Part shown: piece by piece, positions 9,418-18,280 of the stretch
How the letters are laid out: each line of letters begins with the position of its first letter
How positions within the stretch are numbered: position 1 is the first letter of the stretch
Source of the DNA: Geodermatophilus ruber
Lineage (GTDB): Bacteria > Actinomycetota > Actinomycetes > Mycobacteriales > Geodermatophilaceae
DNA: 64,000 nucleotides
Direction: 5' to 3'
NCBI RefSeq assembly: GCF_900114385.1
Contig: NZ_FOSW01000003.1
Location: 459,422-523,421 of the forward strand
Made by a program: the position numbers and the translations under genes
The notes under the pieces: generated by a model
Told to the model about the DNA's origin: nothing
Seen by the model: the letters and a program-made list of their open reading frames with translations, nothing else
Database searches by the model: none

Positions 9418-9774
9418 TCATCTCTGGGCGGCTGCCCAGAGCACGGCGAGCGTGGCGGCCGAGCCCACGGTCGCCGTGCCGTAGCAGAGCACCGCGACGG
9501 TCCGCTTCTTCTTGACCTGGAGCCCGTCGTACAGCGTGTACCGGAAGCGGTGCGCGCTGTGCACCAGCAGCAGCACGAACGCGCCCAGGAGGACCACGAG
9601 GGTCAGTGGGTGTCCGGCCACGGCGAGCAGGTGCTCATGGTCCGGCGGGGTGAGCCAGCCCAGCGGGAAAGCCAGCCCGAACAGGAGAACCAGGCTCGGA
9701 AGGAGCACCGCCGCCAGCACCCCGCCGGCGCTGAACATCAACCACACGAGCGGCTCGACCCGCCGCCTGGTCAT
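9418..9774 (-). CDS. frdD: Fumarate reductase membrane subunit D
   Basis: A 118-residue membrane protein with three hydrophobic helices. The family match is FrdD: the N-terminal [18 protein letters not shown] and the segment LLLVHSAHRFRYTLYDGLQ near residue 75 are typical of this anchor. With FrdC it would hold the catalytic dimer to the membrane and bind quinone. It is the last gene of the operon, overlaps frdC by four bases (ATGA), and is followed by the hairpin at 9358. Confidence 0.9.
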   Translation of the reverse strand: MTRRRVEPLVWLMFSAGGVLAAVLLPSLVLLFGLAFPLGWLTPPDHEHLLAVAGHPLTLVVLLGAFVLLLVHSAHRFRYTLYDGLQVKKKRTVAVLCYGTATVGSAATLAVLWAAAQR

Positions 9775-10160
9775 CCGGTCACCAGCCAGAACACGAACCC
9801 GGAGACCAGCGCCAGGCCGACGAACTGCCCGACGATGATCTGCCCGGCGGGCACCCTCCGGCCCCCCACCCGTACCGCCATCGCCTGGGGCGTGAGGGTG
9901 AACCAGGTCACCGTGTGCAGCAGCACGAAGAGAAGCGCGACGACGTTCAGGACGGTCACCCACGGCGAGGAGGCCCAGTCGAGGAAGCGCTGGTAGGCCG
10001 CCTCGCCGCGGCCGACGGCGTAGACGAGGAGCAGCAGGTACACCACGAACCAGGCGATGAAGATGCTGCTCAGCTCGCGCATCACGAAGACGAAGTAGGA
10101 CCGCTTCCTGATCCACCACCAGGTCGGGACAGGGCGGCGGTAGAGGCGCAGCTCGGTCAT
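9771..10160 (-). CDS. frdC: Fumarate reductase membrane subunit C
   Basis: A 129-residue, three-helix membrane anchor of quinol:fumarate reductase. [20 protein letters not shown] near residues 13-32 is a recognisable FrdC signature, as is [15 protein letters not shown] near 80. The start overlaps the frdB stop by four bases and its own stop overlaps the frdD start. FrdC and FrdD as separate anchors make this a four-subunit enzyme like that of Mycobacterium tuberculosis and E. coli, rather than a two-anchor succinate dehydrogenase. Confidence 0.92.
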   Translation of the reverse strand: MTELRLYRRPVPTWWWIRKRSYFVFVMRELSSIFIAWFVVYLLLLVYAVGRGEAAYQRFLDWASSPWVTVLNVVALLFVLLHTVTWFTLTPQAMAVRVGGRRVPAGQIIVGQFVGLALVSGFVFWLVTG

Positions 10161-10912
10161 CGCCCGCCCCGCGGGAGCAGGAAGGCCTTCACCGTCGCCA
10201 TCGCCGCCTTCAGCTTGTAGCGCTGGATGGCCGCCGCGGGATCCACGTGCTGGGGGCACACCCTCGTGCACTCGCCGACGAAGGTGCAGCCCCAGACGCC
10301 CTCGTGCTCGATGAGCACGTCGAGCCGCTCCCGCGTCCCTTGGTCGCGGGAGTCGAGGTCGTACCGCTCGGCGAGCGCGATGGCGGCGGGTCCGATGAAC
10401 TCCGGGTCGAGCCCGTAGACGGGGCAGGCGGCGTAGCAGAGCATGCAGTTGATGCACATGCTGAACTGCTTGTAGGCGTCCAGCTCCTCGGGCGTCTGGA
10501 GGTACTCCACGTCGGGCTCCACCGTCCGGTGGTCGTCGTCCCGGATGATCCAGGGCTTGACCCGCGGGAGCTTCGCCATGAAGTCGGACAGGTCGACCAC
10601 GAGGTCGCGCACCACGGGGAAGTTCGCGAGGGGCTCGACCGTGACCGGCCCCGGTTCGTAGTCGGTCAGGAACGTGCCGCAGGTCAGCTTGGGTTCGCCG
10701 TCGACGTCCATGCCGCAGCTGCCGCAGATGCCCATCCGGCACGACCAGCGGAACGACAGGGTGGGGTCGATCTCGTTCTTGACGTGGTTGAGGCCGTCGA
10801 GGACCGTCCACTCCTTCCGGAGGGGGACGTCGTACTCCTGCCAGTGCGGCTCGGCGTCGGTGTCGGGCCGGTATCGGGACACCTGGAGCCGGATGCTGTC
10901 CGCCATGGTCAT
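10157..10912 (-). CDS. frdB: Fumarate reductase iron-sulfur subunit
   Basis: A 251-residue iron-sulfur protein passing electrons between quinol and the flavoprotein. The 2Fe-2S ligands are in [11 protein letters not shown] near residue 60 with a further Cys in KLTCGTF. The 4Fe-4S and 3Fe-4S ligands are in [12 protein letters not shown] and [12 protein letters not shown] in the C-terminal half. Length matches the family. The ATG at 10912 overlaps the frdA stop (ATGA); a second in-frame ATG lies two codons later. Confidence 0.95.
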   Translation of the reverse strand: MTMADSIRLQVSRYRPDTDAEPHWQEYDVPLRKEWTVLDGLNHVKNEIDPTLSFRWSCRMGICGSCGMDVDGEPKLTCGTFLTDYEPGPVTVEPLANFPVVRDLVVDLSDFMAKLPRVKPWIIRDDDHRTVEPDVEYLQTPEELDAYKQFSMCINCMLCYAACPVYGLDPEFIGPAAIALAERYDLDSRDQGTRERLDVLIEHEGVWGCTFVGECTRVCPQHVDPAAAIQRYKLKAAMATVKAFLLPRGGR

Positions 10913-12663
10913 CTCCCGTAGACCCGCTCGCCCGGGACCCAGCGGGTGATGGTCACCGGCATGTGCTCGATCCGCGACCTCCCGTCGGGGTTGCGGTGCA
11001 CCAGCAGGTGGGTGAGGAAACGCTCGTCGTCGCGGGCGGGGAAGTCGGTGCGCTGGTGCGCCCCTCGGGACTCCTCCCGCTGCATCCCGGCCTGCAGGAT
11101 GCACTCGCTGATGTCGAGCATGTTGGCCAGCTCCAAGGCGGCCAGGAGCTCGGTGTTGAACGAGCGGCTCGTGTCCGCGAGGTCGACGTCCCCGATGCGC
11201 TCCTGCAGCTCGGCGAGGGTGTCCGCGCCCTTGGCCATGGCGGGTCCCGTCCGGAAGATGCCGGCGGCCTCCTCCATCGTGGCCTGCATGTCCTCGCGCA
11301 CGGCGGCGATGCTCTCGCCCCCCGGCCGCTTGCCGAGGAGGTCGCGCTCGAGGCGGCGCACCTCGTCGGTCGCCTGCGCCTCGACGACGGACGGCGTGCT
11401 GCCCGCGGCGGAGGCGTACTCCGCCGCCGCCCGCCCGGCCCGGGCGCCGAAGACCAGGCACTCGGGCAGCGAGTTGGAGCCGAGCCGGTTGGCTCCGTTG
11501 ATGCTCACGCAGGCGGTTTCACCCGCGGCGTACAGGCCGCCCAGGGGGGTCGCGCCGTCGATGTCGGTGGAGACCCCGCCCATCATGTAGTGCACCACCG
11601 GGCGGACCGGGACCAGCTCGTGCACCGGGTCGATCCGCTCGTACTTGAGGCACAGCTCGCGCACGAAGGGCAGCTTCGCGTCGATGAGCGCCTCGCCGAG
11701 ATGGCGCAGGTCGAGGTGGACGACGGGGCCGTAGGGCGAGTCCGCCGCGCGGCCCTTCTCGACCTCGTGCACGAACGCCTGCGACAGGCGGTCGCGGGGG
11801 CCGAGCTCCATGCTCCGGAGCTCGGGCGTCGGTGTCGGCGTGCCCAGGTCGTAGTCCTGCAGGTAGCGGTAGCCGTCCTTGTTCAGCAGCCAGCCGCCCT
11901 CGGCGCGGGCGGCCTCGGTGATGAGGATGCCGGTGAACGGCAGGCCGGTGGGGTGGTACTGCACGAACTCCATGTCCTCGAGCGGCGCGCCCGCGCGATA
12001 GGCCAGGGCCATGCCGTCGCCGGTGTTGATGTTGGCGTTCGTGGTGAACGGGAAGACCTTGCCGCAGCCGCCGGTGCACAGGATGACGGCCTTCGCGGTG
12101 ATCGCCTGGATCCGCCCGCTCATCAGTCCGATCGCCACCGCGCCGTGCACCCGGCCGTCGTCGACCAGCAGCCGGGTCACGAACTCCTCGTCGTACCGCG
12201 TGACCTCGGCGTACCTCAACGACGTCTGGAACAGCGCGTGCAGCATGTGGAAGCCGGTCTTGTCCGCGGCGAACCAGGTGCGCTTCTTCTTCATCCCGCC
12301 GAACGCGCGGACCGCGATGCGGCCGTCCGGCTGCCGGCTCCACGGGCAGCCCCAGTGCTCGAGCTGCAGGAGCTCCCGGGGAGCTTCCCGGACGAAGGCC
12401 TCGATGGCGTTCTGGTCGCCGAGCCAGTCGCTGCCCGAGACCGTGTCGTAGCAGTGCTCGTCGAGGCTGTCGTCGTCGGCGATGACACCGGCCGCGCCGC
12501 CCTCGGCCGAGACCGTGTGGCTGCGCATCGGATAGACCTTGGACACCACGGCCACGTCGAGCCCGGGGTTGGTCTCGGCGATGGCGATGGCAGCGCGCAG
12601 GCCTGCGCCGCCTCCCCCCACGATCAGGACGTCGTGCGCGGCGCGGATGACGCTGTCACTCAC
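10909..12663 (-). CDS. frdA: Fumarate reductase flavoprotein subunit
   Basis: A 584-residue catalytic subunit. The N-terminus carries the dinucleotide fold [19 protein letters not shown], then [10 protein letters not shown] with the His that binds FAD covalently. The substrate region includes [20 protein letters not shown], and [17 protein letters not shown] and [19 protein letters not shown] are further family motifs. It would interconvert fumarate and succinate with the quinone pool, either as anaerobic fumarate reductase or running as succinate dehydrogenase. The GTG at 12663 lies inside the end of the small upstream ORF (8-base overlap), so both are probably co-translated. Confidence 0.95.
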   Translation of the reverse strand: MSDSVIRAAHDVLIVGGGGAGLRAAIAIAETNPGLDVAVVSKVYPMRSHTVSAEGGAAGVIADDDSLDEHCYDTVSGSDWLGDQNAIEAFVREAPRELLQLEHWGCPWSRQPDGRIAVRAFGGMKKKRTWFAADKTGFHMLHALFQTSLRYAEVTRYDEEFVTRLLVDDGRVHGAVAIGLMSGRIQAITAKAVILCTGGCGKVFPFTTNANINTGDGMALAYRAGAPLEDMEFVQYHPTGLPFTGILITEAARAEGGWLLNKDGYRYLQDYDLGTPTPTPELRSMELGPRDRLSQAFVHEVEKGRAADSPYGPVVHLDLRHLGEALIDAKLPFVRELCLKYERIDPVHELVPVRPVVHYMMGGVSTDIDGATPLGGLYAAGETACVSINGANRLGSNSLPECLVFGARAGRAAAEYASAAGSTPSVVEAQATDEVRRLERDLLGKRPGGESIAAVREDMQATMEEAAGIFRTGPAMAKGADTLAELQERIGDVDLADTSRSFNTELLAALELANMLDISECILQAGMQREESRGAHQRTDFPARDDERFLTHLLVHRNPDGRSRIEHMPVTITRWVPGERVYGR

Positions 12664-12883
12664 CTCGCCACTCCTCGTCGGCCAGCACCCGTCCGCTGTG
12701 GTGGACGACCATGCGGTGGCAGCTGCCGTCGTGGAACTCTTCCCTGCTGCTCCGGCACCCGCAGGAGTACCGCAGGTCCTCGGTGACCAGACCCTGCTGG
12801 TCCTCGGTCAGGTACTGCTCGCCGCCGTGCCTGTTTCCGCACGGTGCGAGCCTTGGCTCGAAAGTGGCGGCGGCTGCACTCAC
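12656..12883 (-). CDS. Small Cys/His-rich protein upstream of frdA
   Basis: A 75-residue ORF directly ahead of frdA, overlapping it by 8 bases. The C-terminal half is rich in possible metal ligands: [20 protein letters not shown] followed by MVVHHSG, giving CxC then C, with nearby His. The GTG at 12883 is preceded by AAGGGAGG. It has no membrane segment. I do not recognise a named family. Tight coupling to frdA suggests a role in making, regulating or assembling the reductase, but that is inference from position. Confidence 0.65.
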   Translation of the reverse strand: MSAAAATFEPRLAPCGNRHGGEQYLTEDQQGLVTEDLRYSCGCRSSREEFHDGSCHRMVVHHSGRVLADEEWRGE

Positions 12884-12970
12884 GGCCCACCTCCCTTGGC
12901 ACAGGGACAGTGACCTCCGACCTCGGGAACCAGCGTGCTCCGTACCCACCGGCTTGTGAAGAGCTCCCGC

Positions 12971-14323
12971 TCACGTGGGGTGGTCACCGGCGGCGGCCCC
13001 GCGGGGCGGGGGCGCGGGACGATGCGTCTCGTACATGCGCACAGCCGCGAGAACGCCCGAGGCGGCCGTGAGCGCGGCGACGACCCAGACGGCGGTGCGC
13101 ATGCCGTAGAGGTCGGCCAGGACACCGGCCAGCAGCGCGCCGACGGCAAAGCCGCCGTCCCGCCACAGCCGGTAGATCCCCACGGATCGGGCGCGCCAGG
13201 CCGGATGGGCGACGTCGCCGATCGCGGCCAGCAGCGTGGGGTAGACCATCGCGGTGCCCGCACCGAGGGCCACGGCGGCCACCGCCCAGATCGGGAAGGT
13301 GTCGGCCATGGCGAACGTCGCCAGTGCCCCGGCCTGGAGCAGCATGCCGCCGACGATGAACGGCTTGCGGCCCCAGCGGTCCGACAGCGCGCCGGTGATC
13401 AGCTGGCCCAGGCCCCAGACGGCCGGGTAGAGCGCGGCCAGCACGCCGATGCGGCCGATCCCGAGTCCGGAGGAGGCGAACAGGACGGGGAACAGCCCCC
13501 AGGCGAGCCCGTCGTTCAGGTTGTTGACCAGCCCGGCCTGGCTGGCCGAGGACAGCGCCGGCTCCCGGAAGCTGGTCTGGACGAACACCTGCCCGTGCGT
13601 CAGGTGCTCGTGCAGGGGGTGGTTCCGGCCGCCGGCGGGGGCCGGGTGTGTCTGCGCCTCCAGGCGGGCGTGGTCGCGCGTCTCCCGGACGACGAGGGTC
13701 GACAGGCCCAGGCCGAGCGCGGCGTAGGCGATGCCGAGGAAGAAGGGCTCGGGTCGCAGTCCGTAGGCCGCGGCGAGGTAGCCGGTGGCCAGCGCCGTGG
13801 CGGCGACGGCGAGATACCCGGCAGCCTCGTTGAGCCCCATCGCCAGGCCGCGCCGTGCGGGGCCGACGAGGTCGATCTTCATGATCACGGTGGTCGACCA
13901 GGTCAGGCCCTGGCTGATGCCGAGCAGCACGTTGGCGGCGACGATCCAGCCCCAGGACGGCGCCCAGATCAGCAACAGCGGCACCGGCACCGCGACGATC
14001 CAGCCGGTGACCAGGACGGGCTTGCGCCCGTACCGGTCCGACCAGGCGCCGGCCAGGTAGTTGGTGAGCGCCTTGGCCAGTCCGAACGCGAGGATGTAGG
14101 TGAGGACGGCGGTGTACGCGGTCAGGTCGAACGTGCGCTCGGCCAGGAGCGGAAGCACGGTGCGTTCCTGGCCGAGCATCCCGCCGACGAGGGCGTTGAC
14201 CGCGACCAGGAGCGTGAACTGGGCAGCGTTCTGCCGCAGCCCGAGACGGATCGGCCGCCCGGCCGCGGCCCTGAGGCCGGTGGCCCCCTCCCCCTCCGCC
14301 AGCGCGCTCGCGCCGGCGCTCAT
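12971..14323 (-). CDS. MFS transporter in sulfur-linked operon
   Basis: A 450-residue MFS protein with 12 predicted membrane helices and two copies of the loop 2-3 motif, GAWSDRYGRKPVLVTG in the N-half and GALSDRWGRKPFIVGG in the C-half. The start ATG overlaps the stop of the beta-lactamase/rhodanese gene by four bases, so it is the last gene of the ArsR-rhodanese operon. That context suggests transport of a sulfur or arsenic compound, or efflux of a product; the sequence does not tell which. The frd genes that follow on the same strand start 87 bp later with their own ribosome-binding site. Confidence 0.88.
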   Translation of the reverse strand: MSAGASALAEGEGATGLRAAAGRPIRLGLRQNAAQFTLLVAVNALVGGMLGQERTVLPLLAERTFDLTAYTAVLTYILAFGLAKALTNYLAGAWSDRYGRKPVLVTGWIVAVPVPLLLIWAPSWGWIVAANVLLGISQGLTWSTTVIMKIDLVGPARRGLAMGLNEAAGYLAVAATALATGYLAAAYGLRPEPFFLGIAYAALGLGLSTLVVRETRDHARLEAQTHPAPAGGRNHPLHEHLTHGQVFVQTSFREPALSSASQAGLVNNLNDGLAWGLFPVLFASSGLGIGRIGVLAALYPAVWGLGQLITGALSDRWGRKPFIVGGMLLQAGALATFAMADTFPIWAVAAVALGAGTAMVYPTLLAAIGDVAHPAWRARSVGIYRLWRDGGFAVGALLAGVLADLYGMRTAVWVVAALTAASGVLAAVRMYETHRPAPPPRGAAAGDHPT

Positions 14324-15699
14324 GCCCCGGACGCCAGGGGTCGTTCCGTGGCGCTCGACCAGTCCTGCGGTCCGCCGGTCAGGACGGCCAGCTGGGTCCT
14401 GCCCGCACGGGCCAGCAGGCTGGCCGCGCCCATCGCCCGCTCTCCGTGGCCGCACATGACGACCGTGGGGCGAGTCGGCAGCCCAGCCGCGCGGCCGGCG
14501 AGGGCGCCGAGCTCGACGTGCCGGGCCCCGGGCAGGTGGCCGGCCCGGAACTCGCTGTCCTGCCGGACGTCGAGGATCTCCGGGTTGCCGGTAGCGATGT
14601 CAGGCAGTTGCCCGGCGGTGACCAGCGGGATGCTGCGGGTCGCGACGCCCGCCCCGCGCCAGGCGCTCATGCCTCCGGAGAGTTCGCCGGCGAGCTGGTC
14701 GTAGCCCACCTTGCGGGCCTGCCAGGCGACCTCCGCGGGGTCCTGGTCCGGATTGCGCACGACCACCAGCGGGGTTCCGGGCGGCACCAGCCAGCCCAGC
14801 CACGTGGCGAACTGAGGGCGCAGCGGGATCGAGATGGCCCCGGGGATGTGCGCGGCCGAGAAGTCGGCCACCGGCCGGACGTCGACGATCACGGCACCGC
14901 TGTCCCGGAGTTGCTGCACGGCAGGCGTGGGCAGTGGGGCCAGCCGGCCTGCGGCCGCGACGTCGAGGACGGCCGGCCCGCGGCGGTTGAGCTCGCTCAG
15001 CCGGGAGAAGTAGGTCGGGTAGCTGCCCAGGGAGCCCAGCAGCGCCGCGACGAACGTGTCCTCGTCGGGTGCGGCGAGCAGCGGGTTCCCGGCCCTCTCC
15101 GCCCCGATGGTCGTCGTGCGCCGGCCCCCCGCGGGCGCCGAGCAGAACGAACCCGCGCCGTGCGTGGGCCATACGACGACGTCGTCGGGCAAGCTGGTCA
15201 GCCGCTGCAGGGACCGGTACTGCGCGCGCGTGAGCTCGTCGGTCCGTTCGGCACCGAGCAGGTCGGTCCGGGCGGCCGACCCGACGATCAGCGAACCGCC
15301 GCTGAAGACGCCCACCGGGACCTGCCCGTCCAGGAGCAGGTACGCCAGGTGCTCGTCGGTGTGCCCGGGCGTGCCGATCGCGCGCATCCGGAGTCCGCCC
15401 AGGTCGACCTCGTCCCCGTCGTCCAGGCCGACGTGTGGGAACTCCCGGTGCCCGCGGGCGGAGGCGATCACCTGGGCGTGGTCGTCGGCGGCCAGCTGGA
15501 CGGCGCCGGTGAGAAAGTCGGCGTGCAGGTGGGTGTCCACCGCGTAGGCCACCCGCACCCCCCGCTCGGCGGCGGCGGCGCGCACCGGGCGGAGATCCCG
15601 GCTGGCGTCCACCACCAGCCCCCGGCCGTCGCCGAGGTCGACCAGGTAGGCGCTGTTGCCCAGCCCGCCGTCGACCAGCGACGTCACGTCGATGCGCAC
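14320..15699 (-). CDS. Metallo-beta-lactamase with two rhodanese domains
   Basis: A 459-residue fusion. Residues 1-240 are a metallo-beta-lactamase domain of the persulfide dioxygenase/glyoxalase II type, with metal ligands in DTHLHADFLTG, GTPGHTDEHLAY and WPTHGAG. Two rhodanese domains follow. The first (VIVDVRPVADFSAAHIPGA) has VVRNPDQ where a catalytic Cys is expected and is probably inactive; the second (ILDVRQDSEFRAGHLPGA) keeps the Cys in VVMCGHGER. It likely oxidises or transfers persulfide sulfur. The GTG start at 15699 has GAGGAGG in front. It follows the ArsR-rhodanese gene by 32 bp and overlaps the MFS gene. Confidence 0.9.
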   Translation of the reverse strand: MRIDVTSLVDGGLGNSAYLVDLGDGRGLVVDASRDLRPVRAAAAERGVRVAYAVDTHLHADFLTGAVQLAADDHAQVIASARGHREFPHVGLDDGDEVDLGGLRMRAIGTPGHTDEHLAYLLLDGQVPVGVFSGGSLIVGSAARTDLLGAERTDELTRAQYRSLQRLTSLPDDVVVWPTHGAGSFCSAPAGGRRTTTIGAERAGNPLLAAPDEDTFVAALLGSLGSYPTYFSRLSELNRRGPAVLDVAAAGRLAPLPTPAVQQLRDSGAVIVDVRPVADFSAAHIPGAISIPLRPQFATWLGWLVPPGTPLVVVRNPDQDPAEVAWQARKVGYDQLAGELSGGMSAWRGAGVATRSIPLVTAGQLPDIATGNPEILDVRQDSEFRAGHLPGARHVELGALAGRAAGLPTRPTVVMCGHGERAMGAASLLARAGRTQLAVLTGGPQDWSSATERPLASGA

Positions 15700-15731
15700 G
15701 GTCGCCTCCTCGAGGCCTCGTTCGATCCCGA

Positions 15732-16394
15732 CTAGCCGACCGCCACCGGCAGGCCGGCTCGTCTCCATTCGGGGAATCCGTCCTCCAGCCGCCGCGCCCG
15801 AAAGCCGTGCCGGCGCAGTTCCCGTACGGCCTCGTCGGCGTAGACGCAGTACGGGCCGCGGCAGTACGCCACGATCTCGGTGTCCTGCGGCAGGGTGCCG
15901 AGGTGTCGCTGCACCTCGTGGGGCGGCACGGACCGCGCGCCAGGGATGTGCCCCGCGGCGTACTCGGCCGGCGGCCGGACGTCGAGGACGACCACCGCGC
16001 CCGCCGCGACGAGGCCGGCGAGTTCCCGCCGGTCCACGGTGCGCAGTTCGGTGCGGTCCCCCAGGTAGGCATCTGCCAGCCGGTCGATGCCGGCGACGTG
16101 GTCGACGGCGACATCGCGCAGCGCCGCCCACAGCCGGTCGACGCCCTCGCCGGCGAGCCGGTAGTGGATCCGTGTTCCTTCGCGCCGGGTGGTCACCAAT
16201 CCCGCCCGGGCCAGGACCCGCAGGTGGTGGGAGGTGTTGGCCAGGCTCTGCCCGACCTCGCCGGCGAGCGCCTCGACAGACCGCTCCCCCTGCGCGAGCA
16301 CGTCCACGATCTCGGCACGCCGCCCGTTGCCCAGTGCGCGCGCCGCTTCGGAGAACGCGTCGAACAACGAGTCCTTGGCGGCCCGATCGCCCAT
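15732..16394 (-). CDS. ArsR-family regulator fused to rhodanese
   Basis: A 220-residue protein. Residues 1-95 form an ArsR/SmtB winged helix (ALGNGRRAEIVDVLAQGERS, then the recognition helix region in SLANTSHHLRVLARAGLV). The C-terminal half is a rhodanese domain with DVRPPAEYAAGHIPGARS and active-site loop YCRGPYC. Such fusions sense reactive sulfur through the rhodanese cysteine and derepress sulfur-detoxification genes; that is known for related ArsR sensors and inferred here. It is the first gene of the operon, and the palindrome at 16428-16451 lies about 33 bp upstream of its ATG. Confidence 0.92.
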   Translation of the reverse strand: MGDRAAKDSLFDAFSEAARALGNGRRAEIVDVLAQGERSVEALAGEVGQSLANTSHHLRVLARAGLVTTRREGTRIHYRLAGEGVDRLWAALRDVAVDHVAGIDRLADAYLGDRTELRTVDRRELAGLVAAGAVVVLDVRPPAEYAAGHIPGARSVPPHEVQRHLGTLPQDTEIVAYCRGPYCVYADEAVRELRRHGFRARRLEDGFPEWRRAGLPVAVG

Positions 16395-16427
16395 GAACGC
16401 GAGCGTCGCCCTCGGGTCGCCGCATTG

Positions 16428-16451
16428 TCAAGTATTCGTTTGATTACTTGA
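16428..16451. promoter_or_regulatory. Probable ArsR operator, inverted repeat
   Basis: TCAAGTA at 16428-16434 and TACTTGA at 16445-16451 form a perfect 7-bp inverted repeat with a 10-bp spacer, in an AT-rich patch that stands out from the GC-rich surroundings. It lies in the divergent region between the ArsR-rhodanese gene and the methanethiol oxidase gene, where one operator could control both directions. Spacing and symmetry fit a dimeric ArsR protein. A minus-strand TTGACA overlaps one arm. Confidence 0.65.
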
Positions 16452-16612
16452 TCCACCCGTGCGACACCTCCGCCGCAGGGCGCCCCCGAAGGCTCTTCCT
16501 CAGCACCGGACCCGGCGAGAGGATGTCGGGACCCACCGGGCGTTGCGCCGGGTCGGTCCCGCGCGGCCCACCGCATCGCCGGTTCCTGCGCCGCTGTGTA
16601 CGAGGGGGACCG

Positions 16613-18022
16613 ATGACGATCACCGACCCGACGTTCTACCGGAGTCCGGCCGAGGCAATCGCCGCACCACGCGAGCAGCTCGCCTACGTGGTCACCTTCG
16701 ACCGGGCCGGTGTGCTCCCCGACGCGCTGGCCGTCGTCGACGTCGACGAGAACTCCGCTGCGTACGGCACCGTGGTCGGCTGGGCCGACCTGCCCACCAC
16801 CGGCAACGAGCTGCATCACTTCGGCTGGAACGCCTGCTCCAGCGCGCTCATGCACGAGGGGCACGACATGGGTGAGGACGGGCTGCAGCGCCGCTTCCTG
16901 TTGCTGCCAGGCCTGCGCAGCTCCCGCATCCACGTCTACGACACCCAGCCCGACCCGCGCTCCCCCCGGCTGCACAAGACCGTCGAGGCGAAGGAGCTGG
17001 CGGAGCGGGCCGGCTACTCCCGCCCGCACACGCTGCACTGCGGACCGGACGGCGTCTTCCTCACCTGCCTGGGCGGAGCCGACGGGAACGACGGGCCGGG
17101 TGGAATCGCGTTGCTCGACCACACCACGTTCGACGTCCTCCGGGCCTGGGAGACCGACCGGGGGCCGCAGTACCTGGCCTACGACGCCTGGTGGCACCTC
17201 AACCAGAACACCCTGATCTCCAGCGAGTGGGGCACCCCCTCGATGATCGAGGACGGCCTGGTGCCCGAGCTGCTGCTCGGTCAGGAGTACGGACATCGCC
17301 TCCACTTCTGGGACCTCGCGGAAGGCCGGAACCTGCAGACGGTCGACCTCGGCCCCCAACACCAGATGACACTGGAACTGCGTCCCTCCCACGACCCCGA
17401 GGCCACGTGGGGGTACGTCGGCGTCGTGGTCTCCACGGCCGACCTGTCGGCCTCGGTGTGGCGGTGGCACCGCGAGGGGACCGAGTGGCAGGTCGACGAG
17501 ATCATCACGATCCCCGCCGAGCCCGCCGACCCGGCGGACCTGCCGCCGGCGCTGCAGCCGTTCGGCGCCGTGCCGCCGCTGGTCACCGACATCGACCTGT
17601 CCGTCGACGACCAGATGCTGTACGTGTCCTGCTGGGGCACCGGTGAGCTGAAGCAGTTCGACGTGTCGGATCCCGCGAGCCCACACGAGGTCGGCTCTGC
17701 GCACCTGGGCGGGATCGTCCGGCGCGCGGCGCATCCGGCCGCGCCGTCGGAGCGGTTGGCCGGCGGCCCGCAGATGGTGGAGGTCAGCCGCGACGGCCGG
17801 CGGATCTACGTCACCAACTCCCTGTACGGGGCCTGGGACGACCAGTTCTACCCCGACGGCGTCGGGGCCTGGATGGCGAAGATCGACACCGACCCGGCGG
17901 CCGGCGGGCTGGACATCGACCAGCGCTTCTTCCCACACGGCGAGGACTTCCGCGGACGGCGTGCGCACCAGGTACGCCTGCAGGGAGGGGACGCCTCCTC
18001 GGACTCCTACTGCTACCGCTGA
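16613..18022 (+). CDS. Selenium-binding protein / methanethiol oxidase
   Basis: A 469-residue protein of the SBP56 family, whose bacterial members oxidise methanethiol to formaldehyde, hydrogen sulfide and hydrogen peroxide. Recognisable blocks are GNELHHFGWNACSSALMHEG near residue 64, RPHTLHCGPDGVFL, SSEWGTPSMIEDG near 205, the His-rich HRLHFWDL, and the C-terminal HGEDFRGRRAHQVRLQGGD. Length is typical. The ATG at 16613 follows GAGGGGG; the frame is open upstream but without family similarity. It diverges from the ArsR-rhodanese operon. Because its product H2S is what such operons deal with, joint control is plausible. Confidence 0.92.
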   Translation: MTITDPTFYRSPAEAIAAPREQLAYVVTFDRAGVLPDALAVVDVDENSAAYGTVVGWADLPTTGNELHHFGWNACSSALMHEGHDMGEDGLQRRFLLLPGLRSSRIHVYDTQPDPRSPRLHKTVEAKELAERAGYSRPHTLHCGPDGVFLTCLGGADGNDGPGGIALLDHTTFDVLRAWETDRGPQYLAYDAWWHLNQNTLISSEWGTPSMIEDGLVPELLLGQEYGHRLHFWDLAEGRNLQTVDLGPQHQMTLELRPSHDPEATWGYVGVVVSTADLSASVWRWHREGTEWQVDEIITIPAEPADPADLPPALQPFGAVPPLVTDIDLSVDDQMLYVSCWGTGELKQFDVSDPASPHEVGSAHLGGIVRRAAHPAAPSERLAGGPQMVEVSRDGRRIYVTNSLYGAWDDQFYPDGVGAWMAKIDTDPAAGGLDIDQRFFPHGEDFRGRRAHQVRLQGGDASSDSYCYR

Positions 18023-18280
18023 GCCCGCCGGCGCGGCGGCAGACCTGTGCAGGAGCAGCCCCCCTCCCGCCGACTCGGTGGCGGCCCGCACAGGGAGACG
18101 TGCGCGTAGCTCTCCGGAGCAGGCCGCGCCACCGGCGTCACAACCCGCACGGCGGCGGGGGGAGGCGCGCGGTGCCGCGCCGTTCCGCGATCACGCAACC
18201 GGGTGTGCTGTGCCACGGTGCCTTCTTCCTTCCTCCGCCTCCAGCAGCGGGGCGTGCAGTTCTCCCCCGAGGGAATCCCC

